56,569 bases of DNA from a bacterium. GTDB lineage: Bacteria; 4484-113; JAGGVC01. The notes under the pieces are model-generated. The model saw nothing but the letters and a program-made list of their open reading frames with translations, had not been told where the DNA came from and did no database searches. The stretch is taken from NCBI GenBank assembly GCA_039961635.1, contig JABRWB010000021.1, positions 1-56,569 of the forward strand. Direction: 5' to 3'. The translations under genes and the position numbers were made by a program. This document shows, in pieces, positions 15,676-23,968 of this stretch. Numbering within the stretch: position 1 is the stretch's first letter; each line of letters starts with the position of its first letter.

Positions 15676-17853
15676 CTAGTTTAGTAAATCCTCAATCCGC
15701 GGTCCCCACTCCTCTAATGCGACTTCCGGCGGATCACTTGCTCCGAGAATTGAGCCCGGAACGAACCACCGCGGAATCCCGTCGCGGTCAATCAGGTAGG
15801 ATTGAGGCAGAAAGTTGCCTGTTCCCTGATTGGCAAACAGCTCCTTGATCTTGTAGAAGGTTCCAGAGCTTGCGGCGTAGTTGTCGTCGTCCCACCAGTT
15901 CTCCTCGAACTTCTCTTCGGGATGGCCGTCGAGCCATGCCTTTGCCGAATTGTAACCGCCTGGATTGAACAACCCGTTAGGCACGAAGCCAAGGCCCTGA
16001 TATCCCTGAGACTGGTAAGTATCGTGCAACAAAATTAAGCCCGGCATTTCAACGTGGCACCACCCGCAGGTGTCACCCCAGAAATTGAACCATGTAACCT
16101 TGCCCTGCCTCCACGGCTCGTAAGGCGTATCGTTGCCACTCAAAAGCGACTTCTCCACAAACGCGGGGAAGTAGCCTACGCGGCCGTTCTTGTCAAGCAA
16201 CGCCTTTGTGGTGGTAACAATTATTTCGAATGTCGCGACCTGCTGATCCGATGTTGCGGGAACATCGACCGTACAGGTTGCGGTTATGTGGTTTGCTGCA
16301 CTGGGAGTTAGCGTCACAGCCGAGGAAGCGGTATTACCACCGAATGTGCCGGAGCCCGCAGTGATCGCCCATGTATAAGCCAACTCGCTTGGGTATTCCG
16401 CGTCGAGATTGGTTTTAACCGAGAGGTTAATCGTGTCGCTGGGCGAACCGTAATAAAGCGTCGTTGCCGGATTGAGCGTGATTGTCTGCGCAGAACCGGC
16501 GTCGTTTGTAATCGTGATATCTCTTGTCTGAAGCTTATCCGTAATCTCCAGAGCCGGAATCGGCGGCACGTCGTACCACGCCTGTGCGTTCACGATGTCG
16601 GACAGCGGGCCGTGCTGCTCCATCTGCGTCGCCGAATAGTTGATCGCCCAGATGGCGAAGTGGTGCGTCACGCCTTTCGCGCAATCCCCGATGTCCACGC
16701 TGGTCACATCGTTCGCGATGTTCTCGAAGCCCGGACATGCGACGAGGTTGCTTCCGTCGCCGCCGACCTGCCACCACAGCTTGTAGTGGTCAACCGTCGA
16801 GGGGTCGAGGCCTGTCCAGCTCACGCGGATGACGCCCTCGCCGAAGCTCTGGTCGCCCTGCGCGGTGAGGCCGGTAACCTTCGCGGGCGGATCCACGGGA
16901 ACCGGGCCGCCGCCGGTGCCGGCGATGTTGCTGATGATGCCCACGCTGCCGTCCGGGCCGACGGGCGCCGTGCTGAACGATTCTTCGTCTTCCGGAGCAA
17001 GCGTGTAGTTCACGGTGTAAGTCACCGGCCTGTCGCCGGGCACGACAGCCGGGCGGTCGACCGTGTAAGGCGAGCCGGGGTTCGACTCGTTCGGTATCAT
17101 CGCCCAGGAAGTGCCGCGCAGGACGTTCACCTTGTAGCCCGCGATAGCGTTCTGGAAGTTCAGCGCGATCTGGGTTATGTCGGAGACGCCGATTTCGCCG
17201 TTCTTGTCGCCGTCCACAAGCGAGAGGATCTGGCCGCTGGCCACTCCGAAGTTGAGCGCGATCGGGGTGATGTCCGCCACGCCTACTTCGCCGTTGTTGT
17301 CGTAGTCGCCGACATTTCGTTCGGTCCACGTCAACGTCGCCTGGCCGTCGACAATTATCGCGGCGAGATTGGTCACCTTGTTGTCGGGACTCGTCGGCGC
17401 GAGCCCGCTGACGCTGCGTCCCGCGTAGGCGCGGCCCTCGAAGTGCGCCCTGGCGACGACTCCACTGGCGGTTCCCACGGGATCGCCCGCGTTGCGAATG
17501 CGGCTGGTGCCGATATCGACGCGGCCCGGCCGGTCGGTGACCGCCAGGTCCACGCTCTCGCCCAGCGCGCCGGCGAACGTCACGGCGCCCGGCGTGTAGC
17601 GCGTCGCGTCGTAGACGATGCCGAACAGGAACTCGTCCGCCCGGACTTCGCCCCGCGTGGATACGGTCAAGTCAACGCCGCCCGCGGAGGGAGACGCCGC
17701 TAGATCGAGGGGCAGCGCCGAGCCGTCCCTTAGGTTGACGAGAGAAAAGCCGCCGTCCGCCTCGGGCGAAGGAGCCTGCATAGAGCCGCCCCTGCTGCAG
17801 GCGAACGCAGCGGCAAGCGATAGGATAAGTACGACCAACAATGCGTTTCTCAC
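15676..17853 (-). CDS. Lipoprotein with cohesin-like, dockerin, FN3/Ig-like and TlpA-like thioredoxin domains (Cys form)
   Basis: This 725-residue surface lipoprotein has a signal peptide with lipobox AFAC (Cys19). Residues about 45-160 form a cohesin-like beta-sandwich ('EFLFGIVYDATRYTPGAVTF'). Residues about 178-235 hold two dockerin-type calcium loops, DYDNNGEVGVAD and DGDKNGEIGVSD, each followed by 'ITxIALNF'. FN3-like ('VIRVSWTGLDPSTVDHYKLW') and Ig-like segments follow. The last 150 residues are a TlpA/ResA-like thioredoxin domain: 'VTWFNFWGDTCGWCHVEMPG' with C596/C599, and 'LPQSYLIDRDG' carrying the expected cis-Pro loop. The start is GTG 17853, because AAGGAG lies 7 bases upstream and the signal peptide begins there. 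It is a tandem paralog of the selenoprotein at 18215-20275. A role in extracytoplasmic thiol redox chemistry on a scaffold is inferred. Confidence 0.82.
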   Translation of the reverse strand: MRNALLVVLILSLAAAFACSRGGSMQAPSPEADGGFSLVNLRDGSALPLDLAASPSAGGVDLTVSTRGEVRADEFLFGIVYDATRYTPGAVTFAGALGESVDLAVTDRPGRVDIGTSRIRNAGDPVGTASGVVARAHFEGRAYAGRSVSGLAPTSPDNKVTNLAAIIVDGQATLTWTERNVGDYDNNGEVGVADITPIALNFGVASGQILSLVDGDKNGEIGVSDITQIALNFQNAIAGYKVNVLRGTSWAMIPNESNPGSPYTVDRPAVVPGDRPVTYTVNYTLAPEDEESFSTAPVGPDGSVGIISNIAGTGGGPVPVDPPAKVTGLTAQGDQSFGEGVIRVSWTGLDPSTVDHYKLWWQVGGDGSNLVACPGFENIANDVTSVDIGDCAKGVTHHFAIWAINYSATQMEQHGPLSDIVNAQAWYDVPPIPALEITDKLQTRDITITNDAGSAQTITLNPATTLYYGSPSDTINLSVKTNLDAEYPSELAYTWAITAGSGTFGGNTASSAVTLTPSAANHITATCTVDVPATSDQQVATFEIIVTTTKALLDKNGRVGYFPAFVEKSLLSGNDTPYEPWRQGKVTWFNFWGDTCGWCHVEMPGLILLHDTYQSQGYQGLGFVPNGLFNPGGYNSAKAWLDGHPEEKFEENWWDDDNYAASSGTFYKIKELFANQGTGNFLPQSYLIDRDGIPRWFVPGSILGASDPPEVALEEWGPRIEDLLN

Positions 17854-18161
17854 TGCTTCACTCCTTGGTTTTGATTGCCAAGGGGCCCGCCCCCGGGGCA
17901 CCCGATAAAGGTACACATTAAAGTAAGGCATATACAGAATACCAGTTTTCCGAATGCAATGCAAGAGATCAGGTCGAAAAACGGCTTGAAATCAGAAAAA
18001 GTGCCTATGGAAGTGACCGGCAGGTCAGCGGACGGCATGCGGGTATTGCGGGGGGGGCGGATTGCCATAAACCGGGGCAAAGCGCGCGTTGCGAACGGCC
18101 ATCCACTCCTGCGGATCAACGTTTACTAATCATTTCCCCGATAAATTACTTAAATAATTCC
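17854..18161. other. Intergenic region between the two paralogous lipoprotein genes
   Basis: This region of about 300 bases must contain the promoter of the Cys-type paralog and its AAGGAG ribosome binding site (17860-17865). It also holds a GC-rich run near 17881-17900 and a G-run (18051-18057). I see no coding potential, no clear -10/-35 pair and no RNA family that I recognise. Confidence 0.5.
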
Positions 18162-18190
18162 AAAAAAAAGGACGCCCCGAAGGGCGTCCT
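18162..18190 (-). terminator. Rho-independent terminator of the selenoprotein gene
   Basis: On the minus strand a perfect 9-bp stem (18169-18177 with 18182-18190) with a TTCG loop is followed by a T run ending at 18162. It starts 25 bases after the TAA at 18215-18217. No comparable terminator follows the internal TGA at 18542-18544, which supports translation through that TGA. Confidence 0.93.
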
Positions 18191-18214
18191 TAGATTTGCT
18201 TGACGAATCTGGTT

Positions 18215-20275
18215 TTACTGGAAATTCTCGCCTAGCAATTCCTCGATTGCGGCGCGGAATTCCGCGTCGGGAGGATTGCCGCCGAGTCTTGCCTTGCGGC
18301 AAGTGCCATCGCGATCTAGCAAGTAGGTCTGCGGAATTCCGGTGGAACCGCCCACCCAATCGTTGTATGCATTCAGCACACCCGACGCGAAATACAAATC
18401 CGTCCATGTGTACGAATTCGTTTCGTAGAAATTCCAGTTCTGGTCCTTGCTGTCCTCGCAAACTTCGATCTGGTAGTAGCCCTGCGCGTTGTAATCGTCA
18501 TACCAAGCTTGAAAAGTGGGGAACTCCCCGACGCAGTAACCTCACCAGTAGCTCCAGAAGTTGAGCAGGATTACCTTTTGATCGTCCGCCCATTCCGCGA
18601 ACTGGTGGTTGGGTCCATGCACGTAGCTTTCGCCGGTGAACAACCAGTTGGGGCCGAGGACGAAAACATTGCTGTTGTTAAAGTTGCCGCCTACAGGCGC
18701 CATCGTCGTTCCGATTATAGATGCGCTTGCAGTATGCTGGTGCAACGTATCGTCAACCGTCACCTCGAATGTGGCGGTTGTTTTGCCCGTCACACCGGCG
18801 CTTATCGAGCGCGAAGTGGAAGAGCCGATAATCGAGCCGTTGCCCGACTTGACCGTCCACGTGAAGGTCAGGTACTGCTCGAATTCGGTTCCGTCATGCG
18901 AAGTTTGCACCGAGATGTTCGCTGTTTCGGACGGCATAATCGTTGTCCTGTCGCGCGTGAATCCCGTAATCGTGAAATCCGGAATCGGCGGGACGTCATA
19001 CCATGCCTGCGCGCTTACGATGTCGGACAGCGGGCCGTGCTGCTCAATCTGGTTTTCGTTGAAGTTGCAAGCCCATATTGCGAACCAGTATGTCACTCCG
19101 CGTTCGCAGTCCGGAATATCCACCGTCGTCGTGCTTGCGGAAATGTTGTCAAATCCCGGGCAAGCCACCAACTGGGTGCCGTCGCCGCCTTCCTGCCACC
19201 ACAGCTTGTAGTGGTCGAGGTAAGGATCGGTGCTTGCATCCCAGTTGAGGCGGATGACGCCCTCGCCGTACGATTCATCGCCGGCCGCGCTCATTCCTGT
19301 GACCTTTGGAGGAATCGGGATCGGCTCCGGGCCGCCGCCTGTAGTGTTTGATGCAACGCCGACAGTGCCGTTCGGACAAATCGGCATGGTGTTGAAGCTT
19401 TCCTCATCCGTGGGTTCCAAAGTGTAATTGAACGTGTAAGTAACCGGCCGGTCATTGGGAACAATTGTAGGACGATCCACCGTCCACTGCGAGCCGGGAT
19501 TGACAGGATTAGGAATTGCGACAAAAGATGCGCCGCGCTTGACGTTTACCCGGTATCCGGCGATCGCGTTTTGATAATGCGTGGCAATCGGCGTGATATC
19601 CGATACGCCGATTTCGCCGTTTTTGTCACCGTCAACAAGCGATAGAATTTGGCCAGATGCCACGCCGTAGTTGATCGCGATTGGCGTGATATCCGAGACG
19701 CCGACTTCGCCGTTGTTGTCGTAGTCACCGCAGTTCTTTTCGGTCCATGACAATGTTGCTTGACCGTCCACGACAACCGCAGCAAGATTAACTTTGTTTT
19801 CCGGCCCAAGCGGAGCTTGGCTTGCACGTCTGCGGACGCAGGATTCGCGCGCGAAGTGGATACGAACGATGTCGCCGCGAACGCTGATTCCTGCATCTTC
19901 TCTGTTCCGAATACGGCTTGTGCCCACGTCAACGCATCCGGGCACGTCGGTGATCGCGATATCCACGCTCTTGCCCATTGCGCCAGTGAATTCGACGTTC
20001 TTCGGGTTGAACCTCGAGGCGTCGTAATTCAACTTGAAGAAGATTTCATTTGTCGTCACCTCCGATGTGGAAACGGTGACAACGACTCCCGACGACGATT
20101 CCTCCACGCCCGCGGCAAGCGGCAGCTTGGACGGCGATCCGCTTTGATCAATTAAGAACGCAAGCGAGCCTCCGCCGTAACTCATATTGACGTTACGTTC
20201 GGAGCCGCCGCAGGCCGTGAGTGCAAGGAAAAGCACTATAAAGACCCACAATGCAACGATACGCAATTCCTTCAC
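18215..20275 (-). CDS. Selenoprotein: cohesin-like/dockerin/TlpA-like thioredoxin lipoprotein with Sec at the redox centre
   Basis: Read with the TGA at 18544-18542 as selenocysteine, this is a 686-residue lipoprotein (lipobox LTAC, Cys22). It has the same domain order as its neighbour: cohesin-like region, dockerin loops DYDNNGEVGVSD and DGDKNGEIGVSD (near 181-230), FN3-like ('VIRLNWDASTDPYLDHYKLW') and Ig-like domains. The C-terminal thioredoxin domain reads 'VILLNFWSYW-U-GYCVGEFP', so Sec578 and Cys581 align exactly with C596/C599 (CGWC) of the paralog. The frame stays open for 108 codons after the TGA with clear TlpA features ('STGIPQTYLLDRDG'). It stops at TAA 18215, 25 bases before a terminator. 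A SECIS-like hairpin follows the TGA. Conventional gene calling would truncate it at 18542 and miss the active domain. The start GTG 20275 has AAGGA upstream. The alternative explanation is a Cys-to-stop mutation or sequencing error. Confidence 0.85.
18516..18544 (-). promoter_or_regulatory. Candidate bacterial SECIS element with its UGA codon
   Basis: The UGA occupies 18544-18542. On the minus strand a GGGG/CCCC stem (18529-18526 with 18521-18518) carries the tetraloop AGUU. It is extended below by a GU/AC pair (18532-18531 with 18517-18516) across one bulged C. The loop begins 17 nt after the UGA and has G as its second base. This fits the published bacterial SECIS pattern (loop 16-37 nt downstream, G among its first two bases). 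Binding by SelB is inferred. Confidence 0.72.
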
Positions 20276-20349
20276 TCTCCTTTCCTTGAAAAAGGCATGC
20301 AAAAATACGCGCCCGACCGGACGCACAGCTCATCTTAATATTATCGAAT

Positions 20350-20363
20350 ACTGACCGGTCAGT
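20350..20363. promoter_or_regulatory. 14-bp palindromic operator candidate
   Basis: ACTGACCGGTCAGT is a perfect palindrome in the divergent region between the selenoprotein gene (start 20275) and the deacetylase gene (start 20402). On the minus strand it sits just upstream of an AT-rich GATAATATT stretch that could be the -10 box. The GACCGGTC core resembles operators of TetR-family repressors. The regulator is not encoded in this window. Confidence 0.5.
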
Positions 20364-20401
20364 CAAGCGAAAGCGGCCCGTTTTGGTAAATTCCGCCGGG
20401 C

Positions 20402-21493
20402 TTGCGCATGGCACGCAATTCCGAAGTTGTTCCACTGCCTTTCGGGTACACGCGCGAAGCCTATTGCGCGGCGCGGATTCGGATGCTAGAATCCGGCCGT
20501 CTTTATCTTTTTCGAGATCGACCGGGGTTCAAGTTGAGGAAACTGGCTATTCCTGCATGCGTCAGAGCCGTTTTCGCGGCCGCTTTCGGCGCGTTGATGC
20601 TGATTGTGGCCACGGGAAGCCACGTGACCGACGAGGAAACGGGAGCTTCGTATTACGTTTTCGACGGCGACACGTCGTCATACGGAGTGGGCGCGGAGGT
20701 GCAGTCCGGCCCGGGCGGCGGGTATTTCAAGTTCGAGTCGGCCAGGGAAGACAGCAGGGACGACATCCTGCTGGACGAGACGATCGCGCAGCAGATCAAC
20801 CGGGATTCCAAGGGCAACCCCATCGCGTTCCGAGTATTGCGGGGCGATCCCGCGAGGAAGGAAGTCGCGCTCACATTCGACGACGGGCCGCATCCCGAAT
20901 ACTACGCACAGATATTGGCGATACTCCAGCACTACCGCGTTCACGCGACGTTTTTTATGGTCGGATTTCAGGCCACCCGCCATCCCCAGTGGGTAAAGCA
21001 GGTATGGCAGGCGGGCAACGAAATCGGCAACCACACATACGACCATTTCAGATTGACCAAACTTCCACCGGACGAGGTGGATTACCAGATCAACCAGACG
21101 CAGGACGCGATTTATCAAATTACGGGCAGCTATCCGCGGTTCATCCGCCCGCCGGGAGGCAGATACGACGCTGACACGCTGGCGCGCATCGCGGACAAAA
21201 AACTTGCGGTCGCGCTGTGGAGCTACAACACAAAGGACGTGGACGTCTCCGACACCGACCAGATTTACAAAGGCGTGATGTCGAACCTGCAGAACGGATC
21301 GATTCTGTTGATGCACAGCGGCTCGGACGCGACCGTGAAGGCGCTCCCGAAAATAATCGAATCAATCAAAGCAAGGGGCTATAAAATCGTGACGCTCGGC
21401 CAGATGGTCGAGCACATGAGCCAAAGCGCGCTAAACCAGCAATCCGCGGAAAAGAACTTCGAATACGAGGATTGGCGCATAAAAAGCGGTTAA
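20402..21493 (+). CDS. Polysaccharide deacetylase (NodB domain), membrane-anchored
   Basis: The C-terminal 220 residues are a carbohydrate esterase 4 domain. Motif 1 is VALTFDDGPHPEYY (catalytic/metal Asp pair), motif 2 is GNHTYDH (the His-x3-His metal site) and motif 3 is RPPGGRYD. Later motifs include ALWSYNTKDVDVSD and SILLMHSG. It probably removes acetyl groups from peptidoglycan or another beta-1,4 glycan outside the membrane. One hydrophobic segment (VRAVFAAAFGALMLIVATG, near residues 55-73) would anchor it. The start is uncertain. TTG 20402 has a TAAATT hexamer 9 bases upstream, ATG 20408 is in the same frame, and a downstream TTG near 20534 would give a shorter N terminus. Confidence 0.9.
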   Translation: MRMARNSEVVPLPFGYTREAYCAARIRMLESGRLYLFRDRPGFKLRKLAIPACVRAVFAAAFGALMLIVATGSHVTDEETGASYYVFDGDTSSYGVGAEVQSGPGGGYFKFESAREDSRDDILLDETIAQQINRDSKGNPIAFRVLRGDPARKEVALTFDDGPHPEYYAQILAILQHYRVHATFFMVGFQATRHPQWVKQVWQAGNEIGNHTYDHFRLTKLPPDEVDYQINQTQDAIYQITGSYPRFIRPPGGRYDADTLARIADKKLAVALWSYNTKDVDVSDTDQIYKGVMSNLQNGSILLMHSGSDATVKALPKIIESIKARGYKIVTLGQMVEHMSQSALNQQSAEKNFEYEDWRIKSG

Positions 21494-21528
21494 CCGTCCG
21501 TTCCGCCGACGCCAAGATTCCACACTGA

Positions 21529-21534
21529 TATAAT
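21529..21534 (+). promoter_or_regulatory. -10 element next to ffh start (leaderless type)
   Basis: A perfect TATAAT ends 8 bases before the GTG at 21543, with no ribosome binding site between them. Confidence 0.65.
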
Positions 21535-21542
21535 CCGCAGCC

Positions 21543-23036
21543 GTGTCGATTTTCACCGGACTAACCGATCGCCTGGGCGAGGTCTTCCGCAAATGGAGCG
21601 GAGCCGGCAAGCTCAATTCCGCGCAGATAGACGAAGGGCTGCGCGAAATCCGCATCGCGCTTTTGGAAGCAGACGTCAATCTCAAAGTTGCAACCTCGTT
21701 CCTTGAGCGCGTTCGAGAAAAGGCGCAGGGCGTTCATATCATCCACAGCCTGAATCCTGCTGAAATGCTGGTAAAGGTCGTGCGCGACGAGCTTGTCGAG
21801 CTGCTCGGCGGAAAGGAGCTCGAACCTCCCGACAAGCTGAAAAGCGGATTGAACGTAATCCTGATGCTGGGGCTTCAGGGTTCGGGTAAAACAACTTCCG
21901 CCGCCAAACTTGCGCTGCGCTTCAAGCGAAACGGAATAAAAACGATGCTTGCCGCGCTGGACCTGTCCAGGCCGGCCGCGGTGGACCAATTGGAAGTGCT
22001 CGGAGAGCAAATCGGCGTGCCGGTATTCTCGGACCGGGTGAAGTCGCCAATCGACGGCGCAGCCGACGCGCTGGAAAAAGCGAAGCGCGAAGGATTCCGC
22101 GCCCTATTGATGGACACGGCGGGCCGCCTGCATATTGACGCGGAGCTGGTCGAAGAAGTGCGCCGGATAAAGGAGCTTTCGTCCCCGTCCGAAACTTACC
22201 TTGTGGTGGACGCGATGACCGGCCAGGAGGCGGTGAACGTCGCCGAGACATTCGACAGAGAAGTCGGCATAACCGGATTGGTCGTAACCAAGTTCGACGG
22301 CGACGCGCGCGCGGGCGCTGCGCTTTCCGTCAAATCGGTAACGGGCAAGCCGATCCGGTGGGTGGGCACCGGCGAGAAGGTGGAAATGCTTGAGCCGTTC
22401 CTCCCGGAACGGATGGCCAGCCGAATTCTTGGAATGGGCGATGTGCTGTCGCTTATCGAAAAAGCGGAGCGGGAGATCGAGGAAGAGGACGCGCTGCGCG
22501 TATCCGAAAGCTTCGCCAAAGGCAAATTCGACGTGTCCGATTTTCTCGCGGCGATGGACCAGATGAAAAAGCTGGGGCCGATCAAGCAAGTACTTGGAAT
22601 GCTGCCGGGAGTAAATATCTCCGACGAAATGGTGGATGTCGGAGAAGAAAGGCTGAAGGTGACGCGGGCGATCGCGCTGAGCATGACCGCAAAGGAGCGC
22701 AGAGCGCCGGGAATTCTGGATGCTTCCCGCAAAAGAAGGATCGCCGCCGGAAGCGGCACTCAGCCTGCGGACGTGGACCAGTTTTTGTCCCAATTCGCCC
22801 AGATGCAACAGATGATGAAGATGTTCGCGGGCGGGCGAGGCCTGGCAAACATTTTCGGCGGCGGAGCGCCGGCCGGTCCCGCGGCGCCGATTGGAAAATA
22901 TCTTGGCGGAAACGGCATCTCTCAAGGGTACATTGCCTATAAAGCCACGGGGAAATCGAGGGAGCAAAAGGCCAAGGCCAAGGCGGAGCGCCAAGCGCGA
23001 ATGAAACAGCGGAAGATGCAAAAAAAGCGCAAGTAG
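21543..23036 (+). CDS. ffh: Signal recognition particle GTPase Ffh
   Basis: This 497-residue protein targets ribosome-nascent chain complexes to the membrane together with SRP RNA and FtsY. The N domain is followed by the G domain with P-loop LGLQGSGKTTSAAKLA (near 102-117), 'ALLMDTAGRLHIDAELVEEV' (G3) and 'VTKFDGDARAGAALS' (G4). The C-terminal M domain is methionine-rich ('FLSQFAQMQQMMKMFAGG') and binds SRP RNA. The extreme C terminus is a basic tail (KAKAERQARMKQRKMQKKRK), longer than in many orthologs. No SRP RNA gene was found nearby. Confidence 0.97.
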   Translation: MSIFTGLTDRLGEVFRKWSGAGKLNSAQIDEGLREIRIALLEADVNLKVATSFLERVREKAQGVHIIHSLNPAEMLVKVVRDELVELLGGKELEPPDKLKSGLNVILMLGLQGSGKTTSAAKLALRFKRNGIKTMLAALDLSRPAAVDQLEVLGEQIGVPVFSDRVKSPIDGAADALEKAKREGFRALLMDTAGRLHIDAELVEEVRRIKELSSPSETYLVVDAMTGQEAVNVAETFDREVGITGLVVTKFDGDARAGAALSVKSVTGKPIRWVGTGEKVEMLEPFLPERMASRILGMGDVLSLIEKAEREIEEEDALRVSESFAKGKFDVSDFLAAMDQMKKLGPIKQVLGMLPGVNISDEMVDVGEERLKVTRAIALSMTAKERRAPGILDASRKRRIAAGSGTQPADVDQFLSQFAQMQQMMKMFAGGRGLANIFGGGAPAGPAAPIGKYLGGNGISQGYIAYKATGKSREQKAKAKAERQARMKQRKMQKKRK

Positions 23037-23080
23037 GACTTACTTCTTGGGCAGCGTAAACTTTGCATTGTCCGATTTGC

Positions 23081-23086
23081 TATAAT
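23081..23086 (+). promoter_or_regulatory. -10 element
   Basis: TATAAT is followed by a short leader with CAGGAGAA and ATG 23108. This favours 23108 over the TTG at 23063 as start. Confidence 0.6.
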
Positions 23087-23107
23087 GAATCAGGAGAACT
23101 CCTGCGA

Positions 23108-23968
23108 ATGGCAAAGATTCCGATTCCGGCAAATCTATCAGTTCTAACTCGAAGACGGGACGCGGCAGGCGCGCTTGCGAAGCTCCTTCGCGACGCGGTT
23201 GTAAGCGACGCGACCGGCCCTTACGTTGTAGGGGCTTTCGGCCTTGCAGGGATAATCACTCTCGCTAAGTTTTCTTGGCTTCTTACACTTCCGATGGATT
23301 TGGAGGCGGCCGAAGCGGGCTGGGGTATGGTCACCAGTTCGCAGTTCGAGCTTGCAGCGATTGTAATGATCGCGGTCGGCATCGTGCTGCTGATTGTTGG
23401 GATGATGTTAAATTCGAAGCTCGGCGAAGAACTTTGGGACCGCATCGCACACCACCAGGAACTGGAAACCAAAGAGAAATTGGTACAGGGTTTTCTTGCG
23501 GCGCAGGAAGGCGGATGGCTGGGATACAAACCAAACAGCAAAAGCAACTCGGTTGAGCGTAAAACCGCATATTGGAAAGCTTGGGCGGCGTATGAGCTTG
23601 GCGGTGCCTATCAAAAGCTAGTCGGCAACGTCCCGCTGGCGGGCAGAACCAATAAATTTTTCGTCTCGGAAGTTTCGGGGCTGTTCGGCGTTCCAACAAT
23701 CATTGCATTGGCTGGAGCGATCGTATTTTCGATGTATCCGCATCCGGCGCTGGGTATGATCCTGCCTTTTGTATTCATTGCGGCAGGTGCTCTGGTTTTC
23801 TGCGCTCCTTTGTTTTTCGGCTCCAACGCCTTGGTCCACGCCTTCGCCTTTCAAAAATACAGACGCAAAACAGTAAGCGAAGCGCTGTTCAAACTCATAT
23901 CGAGCGGACAACCGAAGAAGAAACAGTTTTCGACAAAGCCCGCCGACAAATTCTCCGCAAAGCGCTAA
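23108..23968 (+). CDS. Hypothetical membrane protein
   Basis: This 286-residue protein has four or five predicted membrane segments: VVGAFGLAGIITLAKFSWLL, 'LAAIVMIAVGIVLLIVGMML', 'IIALAGAIVFSMYPHPALGM' and ILPFVFIAAGALVFCAPLFF. A basic C terminus (KKKQFSTKPADKFSAKR) is probably cytoplasmic. The loop between helices two and three is hydrophilic and about 100 residues long ('WDRIAHHQELETKEKLVQGF'). No family was recognised. AGGAG lies 12 bases before the ATG. The 3' end overlaps the convergent folK by 4 bases. Confidence 0.68.
   Translation: MAKIPIPANLSVLTRRRDAAGALAKLLRDAVVSDATGPYVVGAFGLAGIITLAKFSWLLTLPMDLEAAEAGWGMVTSSQFELAAIVMIAVGIVLLIVGMMLNSKLGEELWDRIAHHQELETKEKLVQGFLAAQEGGWLGYKPNSKSNSVERKTAYWKAWAAYELGGAYQKLVGNVPLAGRTNKFFVSEVSGLFGVPTIIALAGAIVFSMYPHPALGMILPFVFIAAGALVFCAPLFFGSNALVHAFAFQKYRRKTVSEALFKLISSGQPKKKQFSTKPADKFSAKR

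Noticed and set aside
16612-17703. 363-codon plus-strand open frame
   Set aside because: Shadow of the Cys-type dockerin/TlpA lipoprotein; composition is Arg/His/Ala-rich as expected for an antisense frame.
18542-18544. TGA as a Trp or Gly codon
   Set aside because: TGA is the normal stop for several genes here (e.g. 24519, 38694, 48868), and the aligned paralog residue is Cys, which fits Sec rather than Trp or Gly.
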